DNA from: Flavobacteriales bacterium
GTDB lineage: Bacteria > Bacteroidota > Bacteroidia > Flavobacteriales_D > Crocinitomicaceae
Length of the DNA stretch: 64,000 bases
NCBI GenBank assembly: GCA_013373595.1
Contig: JABXHO010000040.1
Coordinates: 1-64,000, forward strand
Direction: 5' to 3'
Position 1 is the stretch's first letter. Each line of letters begins with the position of its first letter. A program made the translations under genes and the position numbers. Shown here piece by piece: positions 43,130 to 52,538 of the stretch. The notes below the pieces were generated by a model. That model had not been told where the DNA came from. It was given only the letters and a program-made list of their open reading frames with translations, and searched no databases.

Positions 43130-45169
43130 ATGAAGATATTCTACATTACGACAGTGTTTCTTGGAGTGGCAACAAGTGTTTTTTCTCAGGAAGAAGCCGA
43201 AGCCTGTATGCCGCCATCAAAGAAAGTAATGAAATTAATTGAAGCTGGAGCGAATGCGCAAAGTCCTCAAGCAGCAGTAGATTATTTCAAAAAGGCCATT
43301 GAAATGGACGAGGAAAACGCCACGGCTTATTATGAGTACGCGATGTATGCCTACACAAGCGGTGTGAGTAATTATGAAACCTATCCAGATCCTTCACGAG
43401 GAGATCGTAGTTTCAAAAAGGCGGAGGAAATGTTCTTGGCAACCTTGGATCTTTGCTCCGATTTTCATGCAAACTGTTCCTATTATTTAGGAGTGATCAA
43501 CTACACGCAGCAAGACATGCCAAGCGCAATGAAGTGGTTCAAAGAATTCAAAAAATACAAGCATTCAGATACAGATCGCTATCCATCGGATTTTACGAAA
43601 AAATTAGCTGATGTAAATGAAGTCCTCGCGAAATATGAGGACGATCAAAAGATTTTAAGTGAAGAGGTTCCTTTCGAGCCAAGAATTGTACAACGCGTGA
43701 GTACGAAAAACAACGAGTATTTTCCAATGATTTCTCCCGATAACGAATTGATGTTCTTTACGCGAAAATTGGATAGAAAGAATCTGGGAGACATTCAGTC
43801 AAACATCGTTGAGGAGTTCACAATCGCAGAGCGCGAAGGAATGTCGGGACCATTTACAGAAGGATTGCCCGTTGCGAATCCGTTTAATGATGGTTCGTTT
43901 GCGAGCTACGGTGCGGCTACAATGTCTGTCGACAACAAGGAAATGATTCTCTGCGCATGTAATCCAATTGATGTAAGTGGACAGAAATACATGAATTGTG
44001 ACTTGTACAGTACAACGTACGAACGCACGGGAAAAGGAGGAAACGATTACCAGTGGACGCCTCTCAAAAATTTAGGAGATAAAATCAATGATCCACACCG
44101 ATGGGATGCACAACCTTCACTGTCGGCAGATGGAAATACTTTGTATTATACAGTGAATGGTCCGTACACGCGCAACAACGATATTTTCATCGTGGAGCGA
44201 AATGAGCATGGAACATGGGGTGAAGCACGCCCTTTTGATGAAATCAATACGGATGGAAAGGATAAAAGTCCCTTCCTGCACCAAGATAGCGAAACTTTGT
44301 ACTTTGTGTCTGAGTGTTCGAAAGATCGAAAAGGAGTGGGGGGATTAGATATTTTCTACACGCGTAAAGAAAACGGTACGTGGACGGAGCCTAAAAATAT
44401 TGGGTACCCAATCAACACGAAGGCTGATGAATTGGGGCTTTTTGTTTCGATCGATGGTCAATTGGCGTACTACTCTTCAACGGTGCGCGGCGATTGGAAT
44501 ATTTACGCATTCGAATTATACGAAGAAGCACGTCCGCAAAAAGTCGCTATCCTGAAGGGAGAGTTGAAAGATGAGAATGGAGAAGGAGTGAAAGACGCGA
44601 CGATTGAAGTACTTTACGAAGGTTCTGATGAAGTAACAAAAGTGAAAGTAAACGGAAACGATGGAAAGTACGCGGCCATTGTAAAGCAAAATACGCCTGG
44701 CGATGTCATGGTAACCGTGAAAAAAGACGGTCATGCCTTTGATGCGAAAGTGATCAAGAAGGAAGAAGTGGCAGAAAATGTAGCGATTCGAGGAAAAGAC
44801 CTAGATGTGCGTGAACTCAAAATGGGTGAAGCGTATACGATTAATGAGATTCTCTACAACACAAGTTCGTCTTTGATGAACAGTAGATCTAAGTTTATCC
44901 TGAAAGGATTTGCCCGATTCCTGAACGAAAATACTTCGATTACGGTTGCCATTCAAGGGCATACGGATGACGTAGGAGATGATGCGCAAAACTTGAAGCT
45001 TTCAGATGACCGTGCGAATGGTGTGCGTGATTATTTGATCTCTCTCGGAGTGGATGCATCTCGTTTGACAGCTCAAGGATATGGAGAAACGATGCCGAAA
45101 GTACCAAATACTTCCGCTGCAAATCGTGCGAAAAACAGACGTACAGACTTCGTGATTGAAGGAATGTAA
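43130..45169 (+). CDS. PorE-like OmpA-family protein (TPR, PD40 propeller, CRD, OmpA)
   Basis: Envelope protein with the four-part plan of the type IX secretion component PorE: signal peptide (MKIFYITTVFLGVATSVFSQ), TPR region (about 30-150; AAVDYFKKAIEMDEENATAY), PD40 beta-propeller (about 190-465; YFPMISPDNELMFFTRKL, HRWDAQPSLSADGNTLYYTV, KSPFLHQDSETLYFVSE), a carboxypeptidase-regulatory domain (about 475-560) and a C-terminal OmpA peptidoglycan-binding domain (IQGHTDDVGDDAQNLKLSDD). PorE anchors the secretion apparatus to peptidoglycan in Flavobacterium and Porphyromonas. Other PD40-OmpA proteins share parts of this plan, so orthology needs a tree. It ends 1 bp from the convergent GH25 gene. 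Confidence 0.75.
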   Translation: MKIFYITTVFLGVATSVFSQEEAEACMPPSKKVMKLIEAGANAQSPQAAVDYFKKAIEMDEENATAYYEYAMYAYTSGVSNYETYPDPSRGDRSFKKAEEMFLATLDLCSDFHANCSYYLGVINYTQQDMPSAMKWFKEFKKYKHSDTDRYPSDFTKKLADVNEVLAKYEDDQKILSEEVPFEPRIVQRVSTKNNEYFPMISPDNELMFFTRKLDRKNLGDIQSNIVEEFTIAEREGMSGPFTEGLPVANPFNDGSFASYGAATMSVDNKEMILCACNPIDVSGQKYMNCDLYSTTYERTGKGGNDYQWTPLKNLGDKINDPHRWDAQPSLSADGNTLYYTVNGPYTRNNDIFIVERNEHGTWGEARPFDEINTDGKDKSPFLHQDSETLYFVSECSKDRKGVGGLDIFYTRKENGTWTEPKNIGYPINTKADELGLFVSIDGQLAYYSSTVRGDWNIYAFELYEEARPQKVAILKGELKDENGEGVKDATIEVLYEGSDEVTKVKVNGNDGKYAAIVKQNTPGDVMVTVKKDGHAFDAKVIKKEEVAENVAIRGKDLDVRELKMGEAYTINEILYNTSSSLMNSRSKFILKGFARFLNENTSITVAIQGHTDDVGDDAQNLKLSDDRANGVRDYLISLGVDASRLTAQGYGETMPKVPNTSAANRAKNRRTDFVIEGM

Positions 45170-45170
45170 T

Positions 45171-45923
45171 TCAGTTCACTCGCTCCAATTGTTCCAATTT
45201 GGGGCGGTAATCTATTTTCGAAAAGTTCAAATCAACGGCTCCACTAATTCCAGGGATTTGTCCACGGTCGCTATATTGCCAATGAATAATGGCGGGATCT
45301 TGAACACGCGATTCATCAGGATTATAGCTGGCAATCCAAAATTGATGATTGGGGAATTTGCCTTTCATTTTATCACGATACAAAGAATACGATGTATAAA
45401 TTATCGGGCGAATACCCAATCGTTGCTCCACAACGTGCAGCCATTCTTTCATGTTAGAAATGAGAATTTCATCGGTTAAAGCTTCTACTTCCGCATCCAA
45501 AACAGGCGGTAAATTCCCTTGAGAAGTATCATAATGCTTCAAAAAGTAGTTTGCTTGTGTTTTTCCGGATAAATCAGGAGAGAGAAAATGATAACCTCCA
45601 TGTTTGATTTTATTGCGTTTCAACGCCGCTTGATTGTTAGTCCAGCGATGGTCTGTGAAGCTGTTTCCCTCTGTTACTTTACAGTAAACAAATGAAATAG
45701 TGGTGTCCATTTTTTCGGTGAATTCGTCCCAATCAATTTCTCCTTGATGATGAGAGATATCAATTCCGTGAGAAAGAAACCCTTCAGGAAGCGGTTGAAT
45801 ATTGACGGGAGAAGTACTAGATCGACCGAAGAAATACCAAATAACAAAGCCGAGACAGATGAATACAGTCGTAATAACGATCAATCGCTTAAACGTAAAA
45901 CTGGCTTGTTTTCTTCTTGGCAT
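45171..45923 (-). CDS. Membrane-anchored GH25 lysozyme
   Basis: Muramidase of glycoside hydrolase family 25. One N-terminal membrane helix (about residues 13-31) with the catalytic domain outside. Family motifs: GIDISHHQGEIDWDEF (first catalytic Asp region), FVYCKVTEGNSFTDH, and PPVLDAEVEAL with the catalytic Asp/Glu. Length of 250 residues is typical for the single-domain form. It is probably a cell-wall remodelling enzyme of the host, since it is anchored, not spike-associated. Confidence 0.92.
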   Translation of the reverse strand: MPRRKQASFTFKRLIVITTVFICLGFVIWYFFGRSSTSPVNIQPLPEGFLSHGIDISHHQGEIDWDEFTEKMDTTISFVYCKVTEGNSFTDHRWTNNQAALKRNKIKHGGYHFLSPDLSGKTQANYFLKHYDTSQGNLPPVLDAEVEALTDEILISNMKEWLHVVEQRLGIRPIIYTSYSLYRDKMKGKFPNHQFWIASYNPDESRVQDPAIIHWQYSDRGQIPGISGAVDLNFSKIDYRPKLEQLERVN

Positions 45924-45934
45924 ATCATAAAACT

Positions 45935-45967
45935 AAAAAAGTCCCGACTGAAAAAACAGTCGGGACT
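45935..45967 (-). terminator. Strong terminator of rplS
   Basis: AGTCCCGACTG (45940-45950) pairs perfectly with CAGTCGGGACT (45957-45967), A6 loop; the minus-strand transcript continues into a U-tract encoded by the A-run at 45935-45940. Confidence 0.88.
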
Positions 45968-45988
45968 TCGAATATGATAACTTTACGA

Positions 45989-46342
45989 CTATGCGTAGTT
46001 CTTTTTCTCTTTGATACGAGCCGCTTTTCCAGTACGATCTCTGAAGTAGAAAATACGTGCACGACGAACGTGACCTCTTTTCGTTACTTTAATTGAGTCG
46101 ATGAATGGAGAAGCCAATGGGAAGATACGCTCAACACCAACGTTCCCAGACATTTTACGGATCGTGAACGTTTCCGTAAGACCGCTTCCTTTGCGTTGTA
46201 AAACAACTCCTTGGAACTGCTGGATACGCTCTTTGTTACCCTCTTTAATCTTATAAGATACAACTACTGTATCTCCACTGTGAAAATCAGGAAGGTTATT
46301 TGCCTCAATGATCTCTTTTTCAAGTTCTTTAATAAAATCCAT
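45989..46342 (-). CDS. rplS: 50S ribosomal protein L19
   Basis: Large-subunit protein at the 30S-50S interface. The core is unmistakable: [79 protein letters not shown]. From the ATG at 46342 it has 117 residues; the frame starts with TTG at 46351, less likely. A strong terminator follows. Confidence 0.97.
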   Translation of the reverse strand: MDFIKELEKEIIEANNLPDFHSGDTVVVSYKIKEGNKERIQQFQGVVLQRKGSGLTETFTIRKMSGNVGVERIFPLASPFIDSIKVTKRGHVRRARIFYFRDRTGKAARIKEKKNYA

Positions 46343-46448
46343 GTCGCTCAATTTCTTATTCGTCCGTTCAAAACGGGGTGCAATATTACGGATTAATTCC
46401 GATACAACCAGTCCTCGACTACATTTTTTTTACAAATTTATGGATATT

Positions 46449-47171
46449 TTATTGTTGATAACATTTTGACAGACGCTTTTTGATTCGATATACATTTTTT
46501 ATCTCCGTGGGAAGCTGACTGATTCGACCTTTACTGCGCTCATCGTGAATCCATTTTACAGGAATTTCCTTTATGTCAAAGCCCATCTTTTTTGCCATTG
46601 CTAGAATTTCCAAATCAAACGACCATTCATTAATCGATGAACGTTGAAACAGTGCCTCAGCAGATGTCGCCGTAAATGCTTTGAATCCACAGTGTGGGTC
46701 AACAATTCCTGGGAGCAAAAAGCGTTGAACCATTTTGTTTACCAGTCGACTCCAGATAACACGATAGCGCGGCTGTTTCTTTTGGACGTCTGAATTTTCC
46801 AAATAGCGTGAGCCAATCGCTATGTCAACCTCTCCAGAGCAGATCGGATGAATCACTTTTTCCAACTCTTCGATCGGGGTGGCGCCGTCAGCATCCGAGA
46901 AAAGTCGAATGGAACCTTTTGCCTCAAGCATTCCTTTTCGAACCGCAGCGCCCTTTCCTTGATTTCGCTCAAGAGCTAAAATTCGAATGTTGGGAACGGT
47001 AAGCTGAAGTGCTTGCACAACACGAACTGTTTTGTCGGATGAACCGTCATCTACGACAAGAATCTCATAGTGGTATTCTTGTCTGAGGAGATAATTGCTC
47101 ATGGATACCAAGGTGTCTGTAATGCGTTTTTCCTCGTTGTATGCGGGTATTATGATACTTAAATCGATCAT
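46449..47171 (-). CDS. Family 2 glycosyltransferase, dolichyl/undecaprenyl-phosphate sugar synthase-like
   Basis: A 240-residue GT-A enzyme: SIIIPAYNEEKRITDTL, VVDDGSSDKT, RNQGKGAAVRKGMLEAKG, the DxD motif LFSDADGATPIEELEK, AIGSRYLEN and DPHCGFKAFTA. This form resembles dolichyl-phosphate beta-glucosyltransferases, which load a sugar on a lipid carrier. No C-terminal membrane helices are present. The ATG overlaps the stop of the upstream radical SAM gene by 4 bp. Confidence 0.9.
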   Translation of the reverse strand: MIDLSIIIPAYNEEKRITDTLVSMSNYLLRQEYHYEILVVDDGSSDKTVRVVQALQLTVPNIRILALERNQGKGAAVRKGMLEAKGSIRLFSDADGATPIEELEKVIHPICSGEVDIAIGSRYLENSDVQKKQPRYRVIWSRLVNKMVQRFLLPGIVDPHCGFKAFTATSAEALFQRSSINEWSFDLEILAMAKKMGFDIKEIPVKWIHDERSKGRISQLPTEIKNVYRIKKRLSKCYQQ

Positions 47172-48136
47172 GCTCTATTTTTTTTCTGGTTTCTAAATTT
47201 GTCCAAGCGACTTCCAATGTGTGCATAGGCATGCGGACATCGTGCCGAACAAGACTTTTCGGTGTAAAATTGTTCTTTGATGTCTTCGACGGTATAATCT
47301 TCGAGTCGTTTTGCTGGGTTTCCTGTCCTTGGTTGACACAAATGCACCAATCCTTCGGTGTCTACGTGAAAATAACGGGCGCCAGATCGACACTTCCATT
47401 TCACATCGTTCCCTTTAATGAGGGGAATTTGGAAAGAATCATGCAACATAGCTGGCAATCGACCTTTCAATTTGCGAATTTTCATGTAAGCGTCTTGCGA
47501 ATTTTGATCCAGTTGGATGGCACTTCCTGAAGCATCGCGAACGAGGGAACATTGAAAATCAAAACCATAATTGAGAACTTCTTCGGCCACCTGAACCACT
47601 TCCTCTCCTGGACTCGACCCTAAAACACCATTGATTCGCACTTTGAATTGCGCATGTTCTTTCAACAAGGCCAACTTCGGGCGCAGTCTAATCAGACTTT
47701 TCCGTGTGATTTCATTATCCTCCAGACTGTCACAACTAATTTGTATTCCAAAAAGTCCAGCGTCATTCAACTGTTGAATTTTTTCGGGGGTAAGCAACCA
47801 ACCATTGGAATTCATCATCGGAATCATTCCTTGCTGCGCGATATAGCGAACAAGTTCTGGGGCTTGCGGATGAAGTAACGGTTCACCACCATTAAGCGTC
47901 ACAAATACAACCTTCAATCGTTTTAATTCTCTAATGCGGGCTTTGAGTAAGTCGAAATCGACAGGCTTGGAAACTTTGTCAAATTCATAACAATAGCCAC
48001 AGGATAAATTGCAACGCTGGGTAATTACGATTTGAGCCAAAAGTGGTCGGCTCGGATCTACTGCGGCCTTGAGAACTTTCCAATAAACATGAGGTGATTT
48101 CGGTTTCGATTGGGGAAGAGATTGAGAAACATTCAT
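47168..48136 (-). CDS. Radical SAM protein with SPASM-like C-terminus
   Basis: A 322-residue enzyme binding a 4Fe-4S cluster through the CxxxCxxC motif in QRCNLSCGYCYEFD (about residues 42-49), followed by TLNGGEPLLHP (SAM binding). The C-terminal part has a CRSGARYFHVDTEGLVHLCQ block and a CSARCPH pair, as in SPASM-type auxiliary cluster domains. Members modify peptides, lipids or cofactors; the substrate here is unknown. It is translationally coupled to the glycosyltransferase (4-bp overlap), suggesting a shared pathway in making a lipid- or cell-surface-linked product. Confidence 0.88.
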   Translation of the reverse strand: MNVSQSLPQSKPKSPHVYWKVLKAAVDPSRPLLAQIVITQRCNLSCGYCYEFDKVSKPVDFDLLKARIRELKRLKVVFVTLNGGEPLLHPQAPELVRYIAQQGMIPMMNSNGWLLTPEKIQQLNDAGLFGIQISCDSLEDNEITRKSLIRLRPKLALLKEHAQFKVRINGVLGSSPGEEVVQVAEEVLNYGFDFQCSLVRDASGSAIQLDQNSQDAYMKIRKLKGRLPAMLHDSFQIPLIKGNDVKWKCRSGARYFHVDTEGLVHLCQPRTGNPAKRLEDYTVEDIKEQFYTEKSCSARCPHAYAHIGSRLDKFRNQKKNRA

Positions 48137-48445
48137 ACGATCTTAATTTGTGCGTTATGGATGTCATCTAAATTAGATCGGACTTCTCTTAAAATTTTCC
48201 AACAGATCACAATAAACGTTATTTAATGGTTGTTCGGGAAGGAATCTTGTGTGATCGTCTGAAAATTGTCGGTTTTGAACTTTCAGATTGAAAGAATAAC
48301 GGGGATTGATTTTTTCGTGAGAACTCATTTTGTCAATACAATCCTACTTACTTCACAGTTTATGAATAGCGATTCATCTTATTCTGTACGTACTTCGCCT
48401 AACGGGATTCTTAATCTGTACTCACGTTATTTAACGTCTTTTACG
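48137..48445. other. Gene-free divergent region between the radical SAM gene and panB
   Basis: About 310 bp without a convincing gene. It holds the 11-bp direct repeat ACGTTATTTAA at 48216-48226 and 48424-48434; the second copy is part of a palindrome ACGTTA-TT-TAACGT (48424-48437) just upstream of the panB -7 element. The only frame (48266-48448) has no family features. Confidence 0.5.
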
Positions 48446-48453
48446 TAGTTTTG
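48446..48453 (+). promoter_or_regulatory. -7 element TAGTTTTG of panB
   Basis: Matches TAnnTTTG and lies 17 bp before the panB ATG, just after the palindrome at 48424-48437. Confidence 0.45.
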
Positions 48454-48469
48454 ACGAAAACCAAGATGT

Positions 48470-49285
48470 ATGTCAGTACACAAGAATGTTAAGAAGGTAA
48501 CAACGAAGGTGTTACAAGTGATGAAGAATGAAGGTGAGAAAATTTCAATGCTCACTGCGTATGATTTTTCAATGGCACGTATCGTCGATACAGCAGGAAT
48601 TGACGTGATTCTAGTTGGAGATTCAGCTTCAAACGTAATGGCTGGACACGAAACGACACTTCCGATTACATTGGATCAAATGATTTATCACGCATCATCC
48701 GTTGTGAGAGCAGTGGAGCGTGCATTAGTCGTGGTTGATTTGCCTTTCGGAACCTATCAGGGAAATTCGCGCGAAGCATTGTCAAGTGCAATTCGCATCA
48801 TGAAGGAATCAGGAGGACACGCAGTCAAACTCGAAGGTGGACGCGAAGTAAAAGAATCCATCTCGCGTATTCTTTCCGCAGGAATTCCAGTAATGGGGCA
48901 CTTGGGGCTTACGCCACAATCCATCTACAAATTCGGAACGTACGTTGTTCGAGCAAAAGAGGATGAAGAAGCGCAACAACTCATAGAAGATGCAAAAATG
49001 CTCGAGGAAATTGGGTGTTTTGCTATCGTATTGGAGAAAATCCCAGCAGAATTGGCTGCCGAAGTCGCAAAATCGGTCAGTATTCCAATTATTGGTATTG
49101 GAGCAGGAAATGGAGTAGACGGACAAGTATTAGTTGTTCATGACATGCTCGGAATCAACAATGAATTCAACCCACGTTTCTTACGTAAATACCACAATCT
49201 TTACCAAGAAATGCTCGGATCTTTCCACCGCTACATCGAAGATGTGAAGTCCGGAGATTTCCCGAATGAGGAGGAGAGTTATTGA
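48470..49285 (+). CDS. panB: 3-methyl-2-oxobutanoate hydroxymethyltransferase
   Basis: First committed enzyme of pantothenate synthesis: adds a hydroxymethyl group from methylene-THF to alpha-ketoisovalerate. Signature blocks: [95 protein letters not shown]. Length of 271 residues is normal. No panC or panD adjoins it. Confidence 0.97.
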   Translation: MSVHKNVKKVTTKVLQVMKNEGEKISMLTAYDFSMARIVDTAGIDVILVGDSASNVMAGHETTLPITLDQMIYHASSVVRAVERALVVVDLPFGTYQGNSREALSSAIRIMKESGGHAVKLEGGREVKESISRILSAGIPVMGHLGLTPQSIYKFGTYVVRAKEDEEAQQLIEDAKMLEEIGCFAIVLEKIPAELAAEVAKSVSIPIIGIGAGNGVDGQVLVVHDMLGINNEFNPRFLRKYHNLYQEMLGSFHRYIEDVKSGDFPNEEESY

Positions 49286-49417
49286 TTACCGATAGTTTGA
49301 TTTTGTGACATGTGAGGATTAGGTGTTATTGAATTCGAATGAGTCAAGTCCTTTGTTTTAGTATTTTTTGAACGGTAATTATTCCTAACTTAAAAGGAAA
49401 ACCTACCAATCATAATT

Positions 49418-49771
49418 ATGCATAATTTTAAACAACTGGATATCTGGAGAAAAAGTCAAGACCTTTGTATACGTATTTATGAAGCAACGCATGATTTTCC
49501 CAAAGAAGAGAAATTTGGATTACAAAGTCAAATTAGAAGATCAGCAGTTTCGATTCCTTCAAATATTGCAGAAGGAACTTCTCGAAACTCCAATAAGGAG
49601 GTTGTTCGTTTTATTGAGATAGCGCTTGGATCTGCTTATGAACTGGAGACACAACTAATGATTGCAAGTCGTCTTAAATATCTTGAAAACAGTATTTTTG
49701 AATCGTTAAGTGAAGAGTTAATCTCAATTATTCAAATGAGCATCAAGTTTCGAAAGAGACTCAAAAGCTAA
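49418..49771 (+). CDS. Four-helix bundle protein, 23S rRNA IVS-type
   Basis: A 117-residue protein of the family first seen in intervening sequences of 23S rRNA genes: KQLDIWRKSQDLCIRIYEAT, KFGLQSQIRRSAVSIPSNIA, EGTSRNSNKEVVRFIEIALG, SAYELETQLMIASRL. In Bacteroidota it is found as a scattered single gene and forms a small helical bundle of unknown role. The repeated AATCGGAAAATC sequence starts 22 bp downstream. Confidence 0.88.
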   Translation: MHNFKQLDIWRKSQDLCIRIYEATHDFPKEEKFGLQSQIRRSAVSIPSNIAEGTSRNSNKEVVRFIEIALGSAYELETQLMIASRLKYLENSIFESLSEELISIIQMSIKFRKRLKS

Positions 49772-49792
49772 TATTTTATCGTGTTGAACCCA

Positions 49793-49899
49793 TCAGAAAA
49801 TCAGAAAATCCGTCCATCGGAAAATCAGAAAATCGGAATATCGGAAAATCGGAAAATCGAAATGTCGGAGAATCAGAAAATCGGAATGCAAGAAAATCG
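49793..49899 (+). repeat. 24-bp tandem repeat, four copies, at the start of a pseudouridine synthase gene
   Basis: Units at 49793-49816, 49817-49840, 49841-49864 and 49865-49888, each near TCGGAAAATCAGAAAATCGG plus four bases, followed by a partial unit. In the frame of the next gene they read SENQKIRP, SENQKIGI, SENRKIEM, SENQKIGM. The ATG codons at 49862 and 49886 are parts of units 3 and 4. Confidence 0.85.
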
Positions 49900-50581
49900 A
49901 ATCCTCCACACCGATAACCACACCATCGTTGTCAATAAACGCTCTGGAGATATCGTACAAGGCGATAAAACGGGCGATGCGCCAATGGCTGATGCGATCA
50001 AACAGTACCTCAAAGAAAAATACAACAAGCCTGGAAATGTTTTCTGTGGGGTCGTACATCGTTTGGATCGTCCAACAACGGGAGCTCTGGTGTTTGCACG
50101 AACAAGTAAAGGACTGTCTCGTTTGAATGAGCAATTTCGAAAGGGAACTCCCGAAAAAGTGTATTGGGCGATTGTAGAACAGATGCCGAAAGAGAAAAGT
50201 GGTCGCTTGGAGCATTTTCTGAAGAAAAACGAGAAGCAGAACAAGTCATATGCGCACTCGAAAGAGGTAAATGGCTCGAAAAAGGCCGTTCTCAACTACA
50301 AATGGATTGCTTCTTCCGATAAATACCATCTCTTAGAAGTGAAACTGGAAACGGGACGACACCATCAGATTCGTTGCCAATTGGGAGAAATCGGTTGCAT
50401 TATTAAAGGAGATCTGAAATATGGAGCAAAGCGATCGAACAAGGACGGATCGATCTGCTTACACGCACGTAGTCTTTCGTTTGAGCATCCAACCACAAAA
50501 GAATGGATTTCAGTAACGGCTCCAGTTCCAAATGATTCACTTTGGCAATTTTTTGAGAGCACAGCAAAAACAACAGAATGA
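49886..50581 (+). CDS. RluA-family 23S rRNA / tRNA pseudouridine synthase
   Basis: Converts uridine to pseudouridine in RNA. Motif II with the catalytic Asp: GVVHRLDRPTTGALVFART; then EKVYWAIVEQMP, and the C-terminal LLEVKLETGRHHQIRCQLGE. The ATG at 49886 (MQENRILHTDNHTIVVNKRSG) starts the family-like sequence, giving 231 residues. A GTG at 49781 and an ATG at 49862 are in frame and would add the repeat-encoded SENQKI octapeptides; which start is used is open. It overlaps the helicase gene by 4 bp (ATGA). Confidence 0.88.
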   Translation: MQENRILHTDNHTIVVNKRSGDIVQGDKTGDAPMADAIKQYLKEKYNKPGNVFCGVVHRLDRPTTGALVFARTSKGLSRLNEQFRKGTPEKVYWAIVEQMPKEKSGRLEHFLKKNEKQNKSYAHSKEVNGSKKAVLNYKWIASSDKYHLLEVKLETGRHHQIRCQLGEIGCIIKGDLKYGAKRSNKDGSICLHARSLSFEHPTTKEWISVTAPVPNDSLWQFFESTAKTTE

Positions 50582-52410
50582 GCGAACTTCATCCCCATCA
50601 AAAATTATTACTCGATTGCATTTCCCTCGACATGAAGGAGCAAGAGGAACGCTATGGTGTAGAAGGAAATGAGGGACTCAAACAACTGAAATCGCTCGGA
50701 GTAGTACTTCATCCTATAACGGTGACGCGAAAATCCTTCGGGTATGCAGATTACCCTGAAATTGCGTTCAAACTTCCGTATGCAACGGACACATCCGCAT
50801 TCAAGGATAGCAGTGCGATTAAGTGTTTTGTAGATGGCGAAGAGGCTGTGAAAGGAATTTTACTTTCGCTCGATGGTCAAAAAGGAATGGCGCGCCTGTA
50901 TGCTCCCGATTTCCCAGACTGGATTGAAGATAGAGGAGTTGGATTGAAATTGGCTCCAGATCACTACACTTCCGAATGCATGAAGTCGGCAGTGAAATCG
51001 ATCAATGAACTTCCAGCAATGAGTCAGTTGTTTGGACAAATTCATGGCGATGCACCTTTTGGTTCCATGGAAGAATCAAGTCGTGCGATCGAATGGCGAA
51101 ACACGAAGTTGAATGAAAGTCAGCAAGGAGCTGTCAAGGGAATCTTGGGAAGCGAAGGAATGACGATTCTTCACGGACCTCCTGGAACGGGGAAAACGAC
51201 AACGATTATTGAAGGTGTGTTGCAACTCATCAACGAAGGAAAGCGTGTTTTGATCACGGCTCCCAGCAATGCAGCAGTGGATAATGTCGCGAAGGGATTG
51301 CTCCACTATCAAACCAAAATTCTCAGATTAGGAAATACAACAAAGGTGGATGATGAGATTTTTCCATTCACTTTGGAAGGTCAACTGAAAGATTCGAAGG
51401 AAAGCAAAAGCATTAAGAAACTCAAAATTCGTGCTGAGGAACTGAGACGCATGTCTTATCAATACAAACGAAACTTCGGAAAGGCGGAACGCGAGCAGCG
51501 AAAAGCGCTTATTCAGGAAGTGAAGCGAATTCGAAAAGAAATTCGTGACATCCAAGATTATGCGGCGCAGATGAGTTTTGAAACAGCAGATGTTGTTCTA
51601 GGAACACCGATTGGAATTCAAAATGCCTTGCAAAAAGAGTCGGAGTTTGATGTGGTCGTAATGGACGAGGCAGGTCAAGCAATTGAACCATTGGCATGGG
51701 TGGTTTTTCCTTTTGCGAAAAAATGGGTGTTGGCTGGTGATCCGTTTCAATTGCCACCGACAGTACTTTCGGACAAAGCGACGCAAATGGGCTTTGCCGT
51801 TTCCATTTTGGAACATGCCTTTAAACAGTGCAAGAACATCCGATTTTTGGATACACAATACCGTATGCGCTCATCTATTGCACAGTTTTCGAACAGCTAT
51901 TTCTATGATGGGAAGTTGCAAACTCCCGAAAATCAGAAGGATTCAGGTGCTCATGTTCTGTTTTACGATACGGCAGGAACAGGTTTCGAGGAAAAAGCAG
52001 GTGAGGATGGACGAAGCTTAACAAACGAAGGCGAGTTGGAGATCATTCAAAAAATGATTGAGGCGAATAACTGGAATCCCAAGGAAATTGGCTTTATTTC
52101 TCCTTATGCTGGACAAGTACAATTAGCAAAGTCGATCTTGTCTAAGGATATAAAAGTAAGTACCATTGACAGTTTTCAAGGGCAAGAAATGTCAATGGTG
52201 ATTGTTTCACTTGTACGTTCCAACCAAGATGGTAACATTGGCTTCTTGAAGGATTATCGACGAATGAATGTGGCGCTCACCCGAGCAAAAGAAAAGCTGA
52301 TTGTAGTAGGAGATAGTGCCACGATTGGAATGGATTCCTTTTATGATCAGTTTTTGAAATACGTGGAAACGGTAGAAGGATACCAGAGTGCATGGGAGTT
52401 TATGGGGTAG
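50578..52410 (+). CDS. SF1 helicase, IGHMBP2/Upf1-like
   Basis: A 610-residue AAA-type superfamily 1B helicase. Walker A ILHGPPGTGKTTTIIEG (about residues 196-212), APSNAAVDNVAKGL, Walker B VVMDEAGQAIEPLAWV, LAGDPFQLPPTVLS, RFLDTQYRM, STIDSFQGQEMSMVIVSLVR and MNVALTRAKEKLIVVGD. Related to the eukaryotic 5'-3' helicase IGHMBP2; bacterial members are little studied, with probable RNA or DNA unwinding. The overlap with the pseudouridine synthase hints at a link to RNA metabolism. Confidence 0.92.
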   Translation: MSELHPHQKLLLDCISLDMKEQEERYGVEGNEGLKQLKSLGVVLHPITVTRKSFGYADYPEIAFKLPYATDTSAFKDSSAIKCFVDGEEAVKGILLSLDGQKGMARLYAPDFPDWIEDRGVGLKLAPDHYTSECMKSAVKSINELPAMSQLFGQIHGDAPFGSMEESSRAIEWRNTKLNESQQGAVKGILGSEGMTILHGPPGTGKTTTIIEGVLQLINEGKRVLITAPSNAAVDNVAKGLLHYQTKILRLGNTTKVDDEIFPFTLEGQLKDSKESKSIKKLKIRAEELRRMSYQYKRNFGKAEREQRKALIQEVKRIRKEIRDIQDYAAQMSFETADVVLGTPIGIQNALQKESEFDVVVMDEAGQAIEPLAWVVFPFAKKWVLAGDPFQLPPTVLSDKATQMGFAVSILEHAFKQCKNIRFLDTQYRMRSSIAQFSNSYFYDGKLQTPENQKDSGAHVLFYDTAGTGFEEKAGEDGRSLTNEGELEIIQKMIEANNWNPKEIGFISPYAGQVQLAKSILSKDIKVSTIDSFQGQEMSMVIVSLVRSNQDGNIGFLKDYRRMNVALTRAKEKLIVVGDSATIGMDSFYDQFLKYVETVEGYQSAWEFMG

Positions 52411-52538
52411 ATTCTCCACTGTTGAGGTGATTATTTCTTCAATTTTTTTCAGAAGTCACAACGTTAGGTGCAACGTTTTTAGGATATCGTTTGTCTATTA
52501 GTAGGGATGCTTTAAACCTCTTTTAAATTAATCCTATT

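Noticed and set aside
46343-46351. Upstream TTG start for rplS
   Set aside because: An ATG three codons later gives the normal protein; nothing favours the TTG.
49418-49771. A true 23S rRNA intervening sequence
   Set aside because: No rRNA sequence flanks it; the family is also found as isolated genes.
49793-49888. CRISPR-like array
   Set aside because: The units are contiguous 24-bp tandem copies without unique spacers and are in frame with a coding gene.
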